Below are positions 1 to 7,857 of a stretch of 64,000 nt of DNA, piece after piece. How positions within the stretch are numbered: position 1 is the first letter of the stretch; the number at the start of each line of letters is the position of its first letter. Origin of the DNA: an uncultured Allomuricauda sp. (GTDB taxonomy: Bacteria; Bacteroidota; Bacteroidia; Flavobacteriales; Flavobacteriaceae); NCBI RefSeq assembly GCF_947499585.1, contig NZ_CANMOO010000004.1, positions 186,001 through 250,000 of the forward strand, given 5' to 3'. The notes under the pieces are model-generated. The model was given only the letters and a program-made list of their open reading frames with translations, did not search any database and had not been told where the DNA came from. Made by a program: the position numbers and the translations under genes.

Positions 1-195
1 AATTTCCATGATTCCCTTTTTTCTTGTTTCAATGGAATGACCCAACGCTATCCTGGTAGTTTTAAAAGTGGCTTCTGTAAATTGTTTGCTGTCTGGAAAC
101 TCTTTTTCTAATGACTGCAATAAATCTTGCGCCATTAGAAGGTTAAGCATAGCCGAACACAAAAAAAGAAAAACAAAGGAAATTTTAGTTCTCAT
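1..195 (-). CDS. DUF5777-type outer-membrane beta-barrel protein, N-terminal part
   Basis: Only the first 65 codons are inside the window; the gene runs off the left edge. The product starts with a signal peptide (MRTK then a hydrophobic stretch ending LLMAQ). The mature start contains F-K-T-T-R-I, G-H-S-I-E-T and K-K-G-I-M, which I recognise from flavobacterial DUF5777 beta-barrel proteins. Its ATG lies inside the end of the YceI-like gene (11 bp overlap), so the two are probably co-transcribed. The family has no firm function; it is expected in the outer membrane. Confidence 0.65.
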   Translation of the reverse strand, partial: MRTKISFVFLFLCSAMLNLLMAQDLLQSLEKEFPDSKQFTEATFKTTRIALGHSIETRKKGIMEI

Positions 196-733
196 AAGGC
201 TGATATTCAAATCTAAATTTTACTTGTATCGTTTTTGCAATATTTCCTGCCACAATGGGAGGTATTTTAATCTTAAAATCTGCTACGGTCAGATTTAGAT
301 TTCCTGATAAAACCAGGACATTATTTATATACTCAATCTGAGTTTTTATCTCAACTTCTTTGGTAACACCATGAATTGTTATTTTCCCCTTTACCAATTT
401 GGTTTGTAAAGGAGGTAAACTTGTATCAAAATCCTGTATTTCCCCCTCAAAAGTAGCTTTGGGATAAATGTCAGATTCAATATAGCTTTCATTAAAATGT
501 TCTTGCATTAGAGCTTTCCTAAAAACAAATGTGCGCATCAGCATACTAATGGCCACTTCTTTGCTGGATAAGTCTACTATGCTTAAAACCTGATTGTTGC
601 TGGCTTCAATATCTTCAACAGAAGTATATGAAAAAAAAGTTATTTGCCCTTGTTTGGTGATTACACGATTTGCTTTTTGTCCAAAACAAACCTGCGAAAC
701 AAGTATTATGGCAAATAGGGTTAGTTTATTCAT
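185..733 (-). CDS. YceI family periplasmic lipid-binding-like protein
   Basis: A 182-residue protein with an N-terminal signal peptide (about residues 1-18) followed by a YceI-like lipocalin fold. The pattern is typical of the family: an early I-T-F-F-S-Y-T strand, a central P-K-A-T-F-E-G segment, then K-G-K-I-T-I-H-G-V-T-K and a final K-I-K-I-P. YceI proteins bind isoprenoid-type lipids in the periplasm, but the ligand here is unknown. It overlaps the upstream OB-fold gene by 8 bp and the downstream DUF5777 gene by 11 bp, suggesting one transcript. The family call is firm and the role is not. Confidence 0.85.
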   Translation of the reverse strand: MNKLTLFAIILVSQVCFGQKANRVITKQGQITFFSYTSVEDIEASNNQVLSIVDLSSKEVAISMLMRTFVFRKALMQEHFNESYIESDIYPKATFEGEIQDFDTSLPPLQTKLVKGKITIHGVTKEVEIKTQIEYINNVLVLSGNLNLTVADFKIKIPPIVAGNIAKTIQVKFRFEYQPYEN

Positions 734-1163
734 TGGTTTGGTTTAATAATACACAGTTCAGCAATATAGCGTCCATCAAAAAACCCTTACATATGCCTTT
801 AAGAACTACGGTATCTCCTTTGGTCAGCGTTTTTATTTGTTCAATTTGATTTTCTTTCATATCGCACATAATACACATATACTCTTCACCACCTTGCAAT
901 AATACAGTATATCTATTATTAAAGAAAGTAACCTCTTTGACGATACCTTCAACTTCTATTATTTTTTCGACAAAAGTTTTGTTGGCGAGTGTTTCATCAG
1001 ATATAAATGAAGCTAATAAATCTGTTGAATTAATCCTTATCTCCGTTTCTGCGGTAATGGAGTTTTGGTTAGGTTCTTCATTGAATTTTACTAGAATATA
1101 GTAGACAAGGCCTAAACAAAAGGATGCTAAAAACGTTATGAAGATTTTCTTTTTTACAGTCAT
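726..1163 (-). CDS. OB-fold (tRNA_anti-like) membrane-anchored protein
   Basis: A 145-residue protein with one N-terminal membrane segment or uncleaved signal (about residues 7-25). A small OB-fold domain follows. The run I-I-E-V-E-G-I-V-K-E-V, then Y-T-V-L-L-Q-G and G-D-T-V-V-L-K-G-I-C-K-G-F, is characteristic of the tRNA_anti-like family found in flavobacteria next to YceI genes. It probably sits in the periplasm facing the cell envelope. It is the first gene of a three-gene run with the YceI and DUF5777 genes. No nucleic-acid role is implied by the family name, and the function is unknown. Confidence 0.7.
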   Translation of the reverse strand: MTVKKKIFITFLASFCLGLVYYILVKFNEEPNQNSITAETEIRINSTDLLASFISDETLANKTFVEKIIEVEGIVKEVTFFNNRYTVLLQGGEEYMCIMCDMKENQIEQIKTLTKGDTVVLKGICKGFLMDAILLNCVLLNQTNE

Positions 1164-1235
1164 TGCTTACTGTATCTAGATTAATGATAACCTATTTTTA
1201 TTTTAAGTGGTTGTGTTTTATTGGGCAAAGTATAA

Positions 1236-1284
1236 AAATAACCCATAGGAGCAATACTCGGGGAATTCCGAACTCCTATGGGTT
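1236..1284 (-). terminator. Rho-independent terminator after the small lipoprotein gene
   Basis: A perfect 12-bp inverted repeat (aacccataggag at 1240-1251, ctcctatgggtt at 1273-1284) encloses a loop that itself contains the palindrome ggaattcc. Read on the minus strand, the second arm runs into a T-rich stretch. It lies just downstream of the minus-strand genes at 1312-1488 and 1533-3080. Confidence 0.7.
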
Positions 1285-1311
1285 GTCAACAACTAAACTG
1301 GAAAATCGATT

Positions 1312-1488
1312 TTAGACATAGCAATCTATTTCCCCCGAATCAATCGTAGCCAAATCATTGTAACCATCAGCCTTTATTAGGCCTCCGTATGAGCTGTCAT
1401 CATCGTCATCACAACTTATATTCATTACAAGGATTAGGACTATAAGGACTTTCACAGTTATAGTTGCAATTAGTTTTAAGTTTTTCAT
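1312..1488 (-). CDS. Small 58-residue lipoprotein-like protein
   Basis: A short frame from an ATG at 1488 to a TAA at 1312-1314. The product has a positively charged start (MKNLK), a long hydrophobic core, and then N-I-S-C followed by five aspartates, as in Bacteroidota lipoprotein signals with an acidic stretch after the Cys. The -3 residue is Asn, so the lipobox is imperfect. The remaining 25 residues are acidic and show no known domain. It follows the lamin-tail gene by 44 bp and precedes a strong terminator, so it is probably the last gene of that transcript. Function unknown. Confidence 0.5.
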   Translation of the reverse strand: MKNLKLIATITVKVLIVLILVMNISCDDDDDSSYGGLIKADGYNDLATIDSGEIDCYV

Positions 1489-1532
1489 GGGTTGATTTTT
1501 AGATATTAATTAATTATTTGGTGAAGTATTTA

Positions 1533-3080
1533 TCATAAGGCAGAATTTCCTTCTCCAAGTGTTGGGCTGTTGTCTTCACCCCAATCGGATGATGTTTTCC
1601 CTTCTCCATCATAAGATATACTGGACCCTGAAGCCACATTAGGTACAAATCCACCTGCGTCCCATATACCGGCTTCAACAGCTACAGATTCTCTAGCATT
1701 ACCAGACGCACCCCATTGTACAAAGCTTCTAATGTTTTCAGCATTTCCAAAGCCACTATTGTTAGCGTAAAGACCAAGACCACCAGCATCATCAGGTGCT
1801 TCCAGGGTTGCCGGAGAAATTACAAGAAACTCTCCTGGCGCCAAGTTTGTAGAACCACTTACCACAGTGGTCATTGCTACATCCCCAATTCTAAAATATT
1901 GACCTGGACCAAAACACATCCAGTAGGTAGATAGGTCTACGGTTTGGTTGCCGTTGTTGTACAGTTCAATTTGATCATCCACTAAATATTCCACTTCGTT
2001 AATGACAATTGATCTAATCTCAGGAGCAGTAAAAGTGTTTGATTCCCCAAAAGTGGTCGTTGTGGTCTCGGACCAATCTGTTGCACTATTTCCTTGTCCA
2101 TCGTAAGCAATACTATTGTCTGCATTTCCAACTACCATAACGTATTCCCCAGCGGTCCAAATACCAGCTTCTACAGCAACATTTTCCCTTGGACTGTCTG
2201 CGGCACCCCATTGAACAAAATCCCGAATATTGGCGGCATCACCAAAACCTAAATTGTTGGCATAAAGACCAATGCCTCCTTCAGCATTTGGCATGTCATA
2301 AGCTATGCTTAAGAAATCCCCTGGTTCTAAGTTCAAATTCCCTACAACGGTTAGGTCACCTATTTTTCCATAAGTGCCAGGACCAAGGCATAAGAAATAA
2401 TCACTTACATCAACAGTTATATCCCCGTTGTTATAGAGTTCAATATCGTTGTTTAAATATCCAACCTCATTCAACACAATGGAGGCAGTAGGTTCTGGCG
2501 CTGTTGTAGAATTTTCAGAACCTAAGGTGGGCGTTGTAGTTTCTGTCCAATCTGAGGCAGCATTTCCAGTGCCATCATAAGCTATACTGTTATCGGTACT
2601 GCCAACAACAGGAATAAAATCGCCTGTTGTCCATATGCCGGCAGCAGCGGCAACATTTTCACGTGCACTTCCTGCATCTCCCCACTGCACAAAATCTGCA
2701 ATAGTCGAGGCGCTTGTAAAATCAGTATTATTGATATAAAGGCCCAATCCACCCGCCGCAGAGGGCATGTTATAATTGATGACCAAATACTCATCTGGAG
2801 CTAAGTCGACATTGCCCTGTAATTCTAGATCGCCTATTCTTCTATAAGTTCCAGGTCCTAAACATAAGAAGTAATCGCTAAGGTCTACATTCACGTCACC
2901 ATTATTGAAAATTTCAACGGATCCATTTAAATAAGCAACCTCATTTAACACTACAGATGCTTGACCTGTTGGTTCCTCTGGAGGAGGTGCAGGGGCGTCA
3001 TCCGGGATGTCGTTAATATCGTCTTCAGAACAGCTCCATGCTGTAAGAAGTAATGCGGAAATAAATAAATACTTTTTCAT
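1533..3080 (-). CDS. Lipoprotein with three lamin-tail-like repeats
   Basis: A 515-residue secreted lipoprotein: signal MKKYLFISALLLTAWSC with Cys17 as lipidation site, then an acidic, proline-rich linker. Three tandem repeats of about 155 residues follow, starting near residues 42, 200 and 357. Each begins with S-[IV]-V-[IL]-N-E-V-x-Y-L, then V-D-[LV]-S-x-Y and F-G-P-G or L-G-P-G, and later F-V-Q-W-G. This resembles the lamin tail domain (LTD), an immunoglobulin-like fold common in bacterial surface proteins. The repeats clearly arose by internal duplication. It is likely exported to the cell surface; ligand and function are unknown. Confidence 0.75.
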   Translation of the reverse strand: MKKYLFISALLLTAWSCSEDDINDIPDDAPAPPPEEPTGQASVVLNEVAYLNGSVEIFNNGDVNVDLSDYFLCLGPGTYRRIGDLELQGNVDLAPDEYLVINYNMPSAAGGLGLYINNTDFTSASTIADFVQWGDAGSARENVAAAAGIWTTGDFIPVVGSTDNSIAYDGTGNAASDWTETTTPTLGSENSTTAPEPTASIVLNEVGYLNNDIELYNNGDITVDVSDYFLCLGPGTYGKIGDLTVVGNLNLEPGDFLSIAYDMPNAEGGIGLYANNLGFGDAANIRDFVQWGAADSPRENVAVEAGIWTAGEYVMVVGNADNSIAYDGQGNSATDWSETTTTTFGESNTFTAPEIRSIVINEVEYLVDDQIELYNNGNQTVDLSTYWMCFGPGQYFRIGDVAMTTVVSGSTNLAPGEFLVISPATLEAPDDAGGLGLYANNSGFGNAENIRSFVQWGASGNARESVAVEAGIWDAGGFVPNVASGSSISYDGEGKTSSDWGEDNSPTLGEGNSAL

Positions 3081-3275
3081 TTTTGATTCTTTTTTTAGAT
3101 GTTAATTACAGCACAAATCAATTAATAAACCTTGCGTGAATCACTAAAAAGGTTTGTGAAAGGGAATTTTAGAGTTTAAAAAGGAATAAAAAAGGGATGT
3201 ATAAGGACCGGCCAGTTTTCTAAATTTTAAAACTTATCTTTTATATTAGCCATAGTTGCACGGAATCTTTGAACA

Positions 3276-4391
3276 ATGCGAAAAGACAAACTTTATTTTT
3301 TTACTTTTTTGGCAATTACTGCTGTGTTTATTTTGATAGCAGGAATTGCCGTAAAATCGTTTATCAAAGTAAGCGCCAATCAGTTTTTAGAAACCCAGCT
3401 AGAGTCCAGTAAAAGAGAAGCAAAAGAGGTAGCCAGTTTGATTGGCTTTCAATTGGCTAGCGGATTGGATAAAGACGTGGTAATTAAAAACGTCCAGAAA
3501 AGTATTGAAAATACAGATACTGAAAATGGTTTTATATGCATGTTCGATTGGTCTGGAAAGGAAATTTGCCACCCAGATATTACTAGGGTCGGCCAACAAG
3601 TCAGTCCAAATCAATCTTCAGTATCTACCGTTGATGGAGATATAACACCTGAAGATTTCTATAGTCTGCTTACCAGAAAAAAGAGCTTTGGGGGAATAAG
3701 GGATTTTAAAGAGGAAGAAAGAGCTTCGGAAATTATTTATTTGTATCCTGTAGAGAATTCTGATTGGATTATAGCTGCACATGCCAACATCAAAAAAATA
3801 TCCAATCAGATAGATGGGTTACGCAACAAGTTTTACACCATTTTTATAATCATGGGTTTTGCCATAATCCTTTGCTCCGTTATTATGGTAAGATTGATAG
3901 GAAGTTCTTATGAAAAACGGTTGGAGGTCAAAAACGAAAAACTTGAAGATGAAGTTGTCAGTTTGGCCAAATTAAACAGGGCATTGGACAATTATCAACA
4001 AAAAGTAACTGAAAGTACTAAACCCGAGTCTAAAAAAATAAGTGCAGAAAAAGGAAAGAAGAGAATTCTTACCTATGTTAGGAATGAGCTCAAACCGATT
4101 TCTACGGATGATATAGCATATGTTTTTATGGAAAGCACTATTACTTATATTGTTTGTTTTGATGGTAGTAGATCTACCTCTAATTTGAGCTTGGATGAAT
4201 TATTTTCAAATCTGGATGAATCACATTTTTACCGGGCCAATCGTCAGTTCATAGTGGCTATCTCATCAATTAGTAAGATTATAAAATATGGAAATAATCA
4301 ACTAAAGATTTTAGTGGACCCCAACTCCGAGGTCGATATTATAATCAGCAAGAACAGAGCCTCAGAGTTTAAGCAATGGCTCAACTTATAG
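3276..4391 (+). CDS. Membrane-bound sensor regulator: Cache-like sensor plus LytTR DNA-binding domain
   Basis: A 371-residue protein built like a one-component receptor. TM1 (about 8-28) is followed by an extracytoplasmic region (about 30-185) that looks like a single Cache sensor (F-I-C-M-F-D-W-S-G-K-E-I-C-H-P, later D-W-I-I-A-A-H). TM2 (about 187-208) leads into a coiled-coil linker (about 215-245) and a C-terminal LytTR DNA-binding domain (about 263-371). No receiver or kinase domain is present, so ligand sensing and DNA binding appear to be joined in one membrane protein. It is divergent from the lamin-tail gene, which is a plausible target. The Cache call is by pattern only. Confidence 0.75.
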   Translation: MRKDKLYFFTFLAITAVFILIAGIAVKSFIKVSANQFLETQLESSKREAKEVASLIGFQLASGLDKDVVIKNVQKSIENTDTENGFICMFDWSGKEICHPDITRVGQQVSPNQSSVSTVDGDITPEDFYSLLTRKKSFGGIRDFKEEERASEIIYLYPVENSDWIIAAHANIKKISNQIDGLRNKFYTIFIIMGFAIILCSVIMVRLIGSSYEKRLEVKNEKLEDEVVSLAKLNRALDNYQQKVTESTKPESKKISAEKGKKRILTYVRNELKPISTDDIAYVFMESTITYIVCFDGSRSTSNLSLDELFSNLDESHFYRANRQFIVAISSISKIIKYGNNQLKILVDPNSEVDIIISKNRASEFKQWLNL

Positions 4392-4399
4392 AATAAGAA

Positions 4400-5101
4400 T
4401 TAAAACTCTTTTTTTAAAGCCTTTATATCTGTTATTAACTGTGCTATGGATGATCTGTTCAATCCATTGTAAATGCCTCTAATATGCTTGTTTTTATCTA
4501 TCAATAAAAAGTTTTCTGTGTGTAAAAAATCATCAACACTCTTTGGTTCGCCTAAATCATTTTCCACAAAATAATGGTCCCTGCCAAGATTGTATATTTC
4601 CACTTTATCACCTGTTGCTAAATGCCATTTATTATCTATTACATCATATTTGTTAGCATATGCTTTTAAAACAGATACGGAATCTATTGTTGGTGTTACG
4701 GAATGTGAGAGTATTAATACTTCTGAATCATCTTTAAAGGCTTCTTGTATTTTAGACATATTATTGGTCATTTTAAGGCAAATGCCAGGACAACTTGTAA
4801 AGAAGAAGTCTACCACGTAAATCTTTTTATCAAATGTTTTTTGTGTGATGGTGTCACCCAGCTGATTTGTTAATTTGAAATCTGGGATTTTGTGAAACCT
4901 CTTTTCTTCATCACTCTCTGGTTTTACCCAATGTGGAGTAAAAGTCTCATCTCCAAAATATGGTAGGTGCTCAACTCTACTAGTTTCTTCAACCTTTATA
5001 TTTTCTTTCTTGATTTCCTTTTTACAACTTATAAAGCAAACAAGTAAATAAAGACAGAAACAGTTTAGGCCGCTAATTTTTAGAAAGTACCACTTCTTCA
5101 T
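4400..5101 (-). CDS. SCO1/SenC family copper/thiol lipoprotein
   Basis: A 233-residue lipoprotein (signal ending C-F-I-S-C at about 26) with a thioredoxin-like SCO fold. The copper-binding pair Cys104 and Cys108 is in F-F-T-S-C-P-G-I-C, and the third ligand is His194 in D-F-L-H-T-E-N-F. SCO proteins deliver copper to the CuA site of cytochrome oxidase or act as thiol oxidoreductases in the periplasm. The gene overlaps the upstream MORN-repeat gene by 29 bp and ends 8 bp from the convergent LytTR gene. Family assignment is firm; the client enzyme is not in this window. Confidence 0.9.
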   Translation of the reverse strand: MKKWYFLKISGLNCFCLYLLVCFISCKKEIKKENIKVEETSRVEHLPYFGDETFTPHWVKPESDEEKRFHKIPDFKLTNQLGDTITQKTFDKKIYVVDFFFTSCPGICLKMTNNMSKIQEAFKDDSEVLILSHSVTPTIDSVSVLKAYANKYDVIDNKWHLATGDKVEIYNLGRDHYFVENDLGEPKSVDDFLHTENFLLIDKNKHIRGIYNGLNRSSIAQLITDIKALKKEF

Positions 5102-5687
5102 CTTTTAGTTTATAGCATGAATTGGCACGCCTCATGCCAAAAATTCTTCCATTTTTTGCCTCATAGTTTACATACAACTTTCCATTTTTCAACCATGCCT
5201 GCTGCAAACCTATTTCTTTGCCATCTACCAAATTCCTTGATTTTGCTAATTCACCGGTCTTATACCACTTTTTCTCAATCCCTTGTATCTTACCATCAAC
5301 ATAGTTGGCTTTTGAAGCCAAAACCCCATTACCCCACCATGCTTTGTAACTGCCTACAAGTTTGTTCTGATTGTAATGCGATTCAATTTTTAAAATCCCG
5401 TTTGGAAACCACACTTTTGCAATCCCCATTTTTTTACCCTCATAAAAACCAACTTTTTGCTGTAGCGAATCATTCATATGATATTTTACCGCATAACCAG
5501 TAAAAAGTTGGTTCTTGTAATACCAATTACCTTCATTGCCATTTAGAACAAGACTATCCTTCGCAACTTGAACATTTGCTATAATCTTTTCTTCGCTGGC
5601 ACCATTCTTTTTTGGTTCTGAACTATGCTCACAACTCAAAATACAGCTAACAAACAACAGTAAAAGTATGCCAGGAATTATCTTCAT
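5073..5687 (-). CDS. MORN-variant repeat lipoprotein (YwqK-like)
   Basis: A 204-residue lipoprotein (signal ending C-I-L-S-C at about 19) with several MORN_2-type repeats, for example G-x-x-K-V-W-F-P-N-G-x-L-K-I-E-S and Y-K-A-W-W-G-N-G-V-L. Databases often label such proteins YwqK antitoxin-like, but nothing here supports a toxin-antitoxin role. It starts directly after the YHYH gene (stop at 5688) and overlaps the SCO1 gene, so the three are likely one operon. The repeats probably form a beta-rich surface on the periplasmic side. Confidence 0.75.
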   Translation of the reverse strand: MKIIPGILLLLFVSCILSCEHSSEPKKNGASEEKIIANVQVAKDSLVLNGNEGNWYYKNQLFTGYAVKYHMNDSLQQKVGFYEGKKMGIAKVWFPNGILKIESHYNQNKLVGSYKAWWGNGVLASKANYVDGKIQGIEKKWYKTGELAKSRNLVDGKEIGLQQAWLKNGKLYVNYEAKNGRIFGMRRANSCYKLKDEEVVLSKN

Positions 5688-6455
5688 TTAGTATCCTTGA
5701 TAAGGGCCCGCAAATACAATGTAAGAACCAGTTGTTGAATAAACCTCGTTAATAATATGATAGTGGTATTCTTCTTCACCATCTGTATATTGGGTAGCAG
5801 ATGTATGCCCACCGGAAGAATCTAAATCTGTTGGATAGGTACCTGTGGAATTACACTTTCGACCATAGATAAATACCCCGTCCAATAATACTCCAACTAA
5901 ATTTTCATCATCGTTAGAAAATGCCACTGGCTCCAAGTGGTAGTGATACACACCTGGGCCTATATGTGCTCCGGTCCAATCTAAACTTGCAGCTGCCTGA
6001 TCTAGCGCACCACCACCTTCTTGATCATTGAACAAGGAAGAACCACTAACTGCTATTCCTATTGTTCCTAATTCTGTCTGCACGGTACTGCCATCTATAT
6101 CTGGAACGGCATCAACAGTTATTGTTGTTGCATTATTATTGCTGTTTATAATTGATGGAGTAAGTCTTACATCTGGTTCTTCTATATAACCGTCATTACC
6201 TTCACCCCAATAAACGGTTTCGTGATTTGGTAGACCGGTGGTCTCTATGGTGACCGTGGTGCCTCCATCAGATAAATATATATCAGTTGCTTCGGTATTA
6301 AAAGCTGCAAAAGCTGCGGGCAACTCAGTTAATGCTATATCATTGGTATCAATACCGGTGCCATCATCTGTCAATGTATCATCAGTATCGCTTGAACAGG
6401 AGAATATTGCTATTGAAAATAATATAGCTAAAGTTAAAATTGAGTTCGTTTTCAT
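5688..6455 (-). CDS. YHYH domain lipoprotein
   Basis: A 255-residue lipoprotein (signal ending I-F-S-C at about 20, then an acidic Asp/Thr-rich linker). It carries the two signature motifs of the YHYH family: V-Y-H-Y-H-L near residue 170 and E-Y-H-Y-H-I near 235. Conserved histidines and the neighbouring SCO1 gene suggest metal binding, possibly copper, but this is inference. The gene ends one base before the MORN gene begins. YHYH proteins are common in marine bacteria and uncharacterised as a family. Confidence 0.8.
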   Translation of the reverse strand: MKTNSILTLAILFSIAIFSCSSDTDDTLTDDGTGIDTNDIALTELPAAFAAFNTEATDIYLSDGGTTVTIETTGLPNHETVYWGEGNDGYIEEPDVRLTPSIINSNNNATTITVDAVPDIDGSTVQTELGTIGIAVSGSSLFNDQEGGGALDQAAASLDWTGAHIGPGVYHYHLEPVAFSNDDENLVGVLLDGVFIYGRKCNSTGTYPTDLDSSGGHTSATQYTDGEEEYHYHIINEVYSTTGSYIVFAGPYQGY

Positions 6456-6475
6456 ACTACTACTTTTTTTGATTG

Positions 6476-6775
6476 TTAATTTCTATTGGGACCTCCTTGT
6501 CTTTTAGGTTTAGGAGCTTTTTTAAATTCCTCTTCGTTGATATAACCATCTTCGTTCAAGTCAACTTTGTCGAAATTATTTTTTAAAGGCCCTTTAACTT
6601 CTGCTTTGGAAAGTTTTCCGTCTTCATCTTTATCCATTTTTTTTAAAAGCTCATCAAAGGATGGAGGTTCTCTTCTTTCAGAGTTTCTTTCTCGCTGTTG
6701 GGCTTTTAAATTACAAGAAGTCAATATTCCAATTATTCCTATAGAGATTGCTAACTTTAAAGTGCTGTTCTTCAT
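6476..6775 (-). CDS. EF-hand lipoprotein
   Basis: A 99-residue lipoprotein (lipobox L-T-S-C, Cys21) with a pair of EF-hands. The calcium loops are D48-x-D50-x-D52-G and D72-x-N74-x-D76-G, both with complete ligand patterns. The tail is basic and rich in Pro and Gly. It lies just upstream of the YHYH gene in the same direction, so it is probably the first gene of that operon. It is divergent from the ECF sigma factor. Expected location: periplasmic side of a membrane, binding calcium. Confidence 0.85.
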   Translation of the reverse strand: MKNSTLKLAISIGIIGILTSCNLKAQQRERNSERREPPSFDELLKKMDKDEDGKLSKAEVKGPLKNNFDKVDLNEDGYINEEEFKKAPKPKRQGGPNRN

Positions 6776-6902
6776 AATATGATTGTTATGCTTTTTAAGT
6801 TTAGATGCTATTGTTTTTAAAAACTTGTGCCCGGTGATGATTTTTTTCTATTCTGATTTTAAAAATCCTTCTAAATTGCACTAAGATTAACTTGATAATT
6901 TA

Positions 6903-7481
6903 TTGGAGGACAAGCAGTTTTTAGCGGATCTTAGAGAGCAGAAACAATCCGCTTACAGTAGATTGTTAGATGATTACCAAAGCAAGGTCTTTAATACTTG
7001 TCTCTCATTTGTTCCCAACAAGGAGGATGCTGAAGATATTGCTCAGGAAGTTTTTGTAGAGGTTTATAACTCCATTAAAAAGTTCAAGGGCGACTCCAAA
7101 CTTTCCACTTGGATATATAGGATTTCTGTGAACAAGAGTTTGGAATTCATAAGAAAGAAAAGCACCAAGAAGCGTTTTGGTTTTATGCAGTCGATTACAG
7201 GCGGGAACATACCCGTTGATAAATCTTCCTATTTTACAGAATTCAATCACCCGGGGATTCAACTAGAAAACAAGGAGAAGAGTGAGCTTTTATTCAATGC
7301 GATCAATAAGCTTCCAGAGGCACAAAAAGTTGTATTCACATTGCATAAAGTTGATGGAATGAGCTACAAAGAAGTGAGTGAGGTTACCGAAAAAAGCGTA
7401 TCCTCAATTGAGTCATTGTTGTTCAGGGCAAAAAAGAATTTGCAGAAGATTTTAACAGAATATTATAAAAATGATTCCTAG
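6903..7481 (+). CDS. ECF-type RNA polymerase sigma factor
   Basis: A 192-residue sigma-70 family protein of ECF size. Region 2 (E-D-A-E-D-I-A-Q-E-V-F, then F-K-G-D-S-K-L-S-T-W-I-Y-R-I) and region 4 (L-P-E-A-Q-K-V-V-F, Y-K-E-V-S-E-V, S-S-I-E-S-L-L-F-R-A) are both intact. The frame has a stop at 6888-6890 and no ATG before region 2, so TTG at 6903 is the best start. The next two genes encode a one-TM protein, a plausible anti-sigma factor, and a Spy/CnrX-like protein. This resembles metal or envelope-stress sigma modules. Confidence 0.9.
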   Translation: MEDKQFLADLREQKQSAYSRLLDDYQSKVFNTCLSFVPNKEDAEDIAQEVFVEVYNSIKKFKGDSKLSTWIYRISVNKSLEFIRKKSTKKRFGFMQSITGGNIPVDKSSYFTEFNHPGIQLENKEKSELLFNAINKLPEAQKVVFTLHKVDGMSYKEVSEVTEKSVSSIESLLFRAKKNLQKILTEYYKNDS

Positions 7482-7532
7482 GCCGCAAGGTTGAATAAAA
7501 AAAAACATCTAAACTATATAACATTAAAAATC

Positions 7533-7850
7533 ATGGATGGTAAAAAAAATACACAGCAAAAAATTGATGAGGTCCTAGAAACGGTATCTCATATTGAAGC
7601 GGTGAATACTCCTCCGTTTTTTAAGGATAGAGTGCTTAATAGGTTGTCTAACGACAATGAAGTAAATGAAGCTTCAAACGTATTGGATTGGTTTTTACCC
7701 AAATATCAAATTGCAGCGTTGGTTGTTTTTGCTGTTTTAAATTTTGGAGCACTATATGTTTATAACCATAACAATCAAATAGAGGAGATAGAGGCATTTG
7801 CGCAGTCATATGGCCTTTCTTTTGATGAAGATAATTCTATTTTAAATTAA
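7533..7850 (+). CDS. Small single-TM protein, candidate anti-sigma factor
   Basis: About 105 residues from the ATG at 7533; an upstream TTG at 7491 would add 14 residues but has a less natural start. The N-terminal part is soluble, with E-A-V-N-T-P-P-F-F-K-D-R-V-L-N-R-L, a segment typical of small flavobacterial proteins encoded after ECF sigma genes. One membrane helix (about 55-77 of the short form) is followed by a short acidic periplasmic tail. Position between the sigma factor and a Spy-like protein suggests an anti-sigma role. That is inference, since there is no recognised zinc anti-sigma motif. Confidence 0.6.
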   Translation: MDGKKNTQQKIDEVLETVSHIEAVNTPPFFKDRVLNRLSNDNEVNEASNVLDWFLPKYQIAALVVFAVLNFGALYVYNHNNQIEEIEAFAQSYGLSFDEDNSILN

Positions 7851-7857
7851 GAACGGA

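Noticed and set aside
5073-5687. Toxin-antitoxin function for the MORN gene, as database labels may suggest
   Set aside because: There is no toxin gene next to it; the product is a lipoprotein in a SCO1/YHYH operon.
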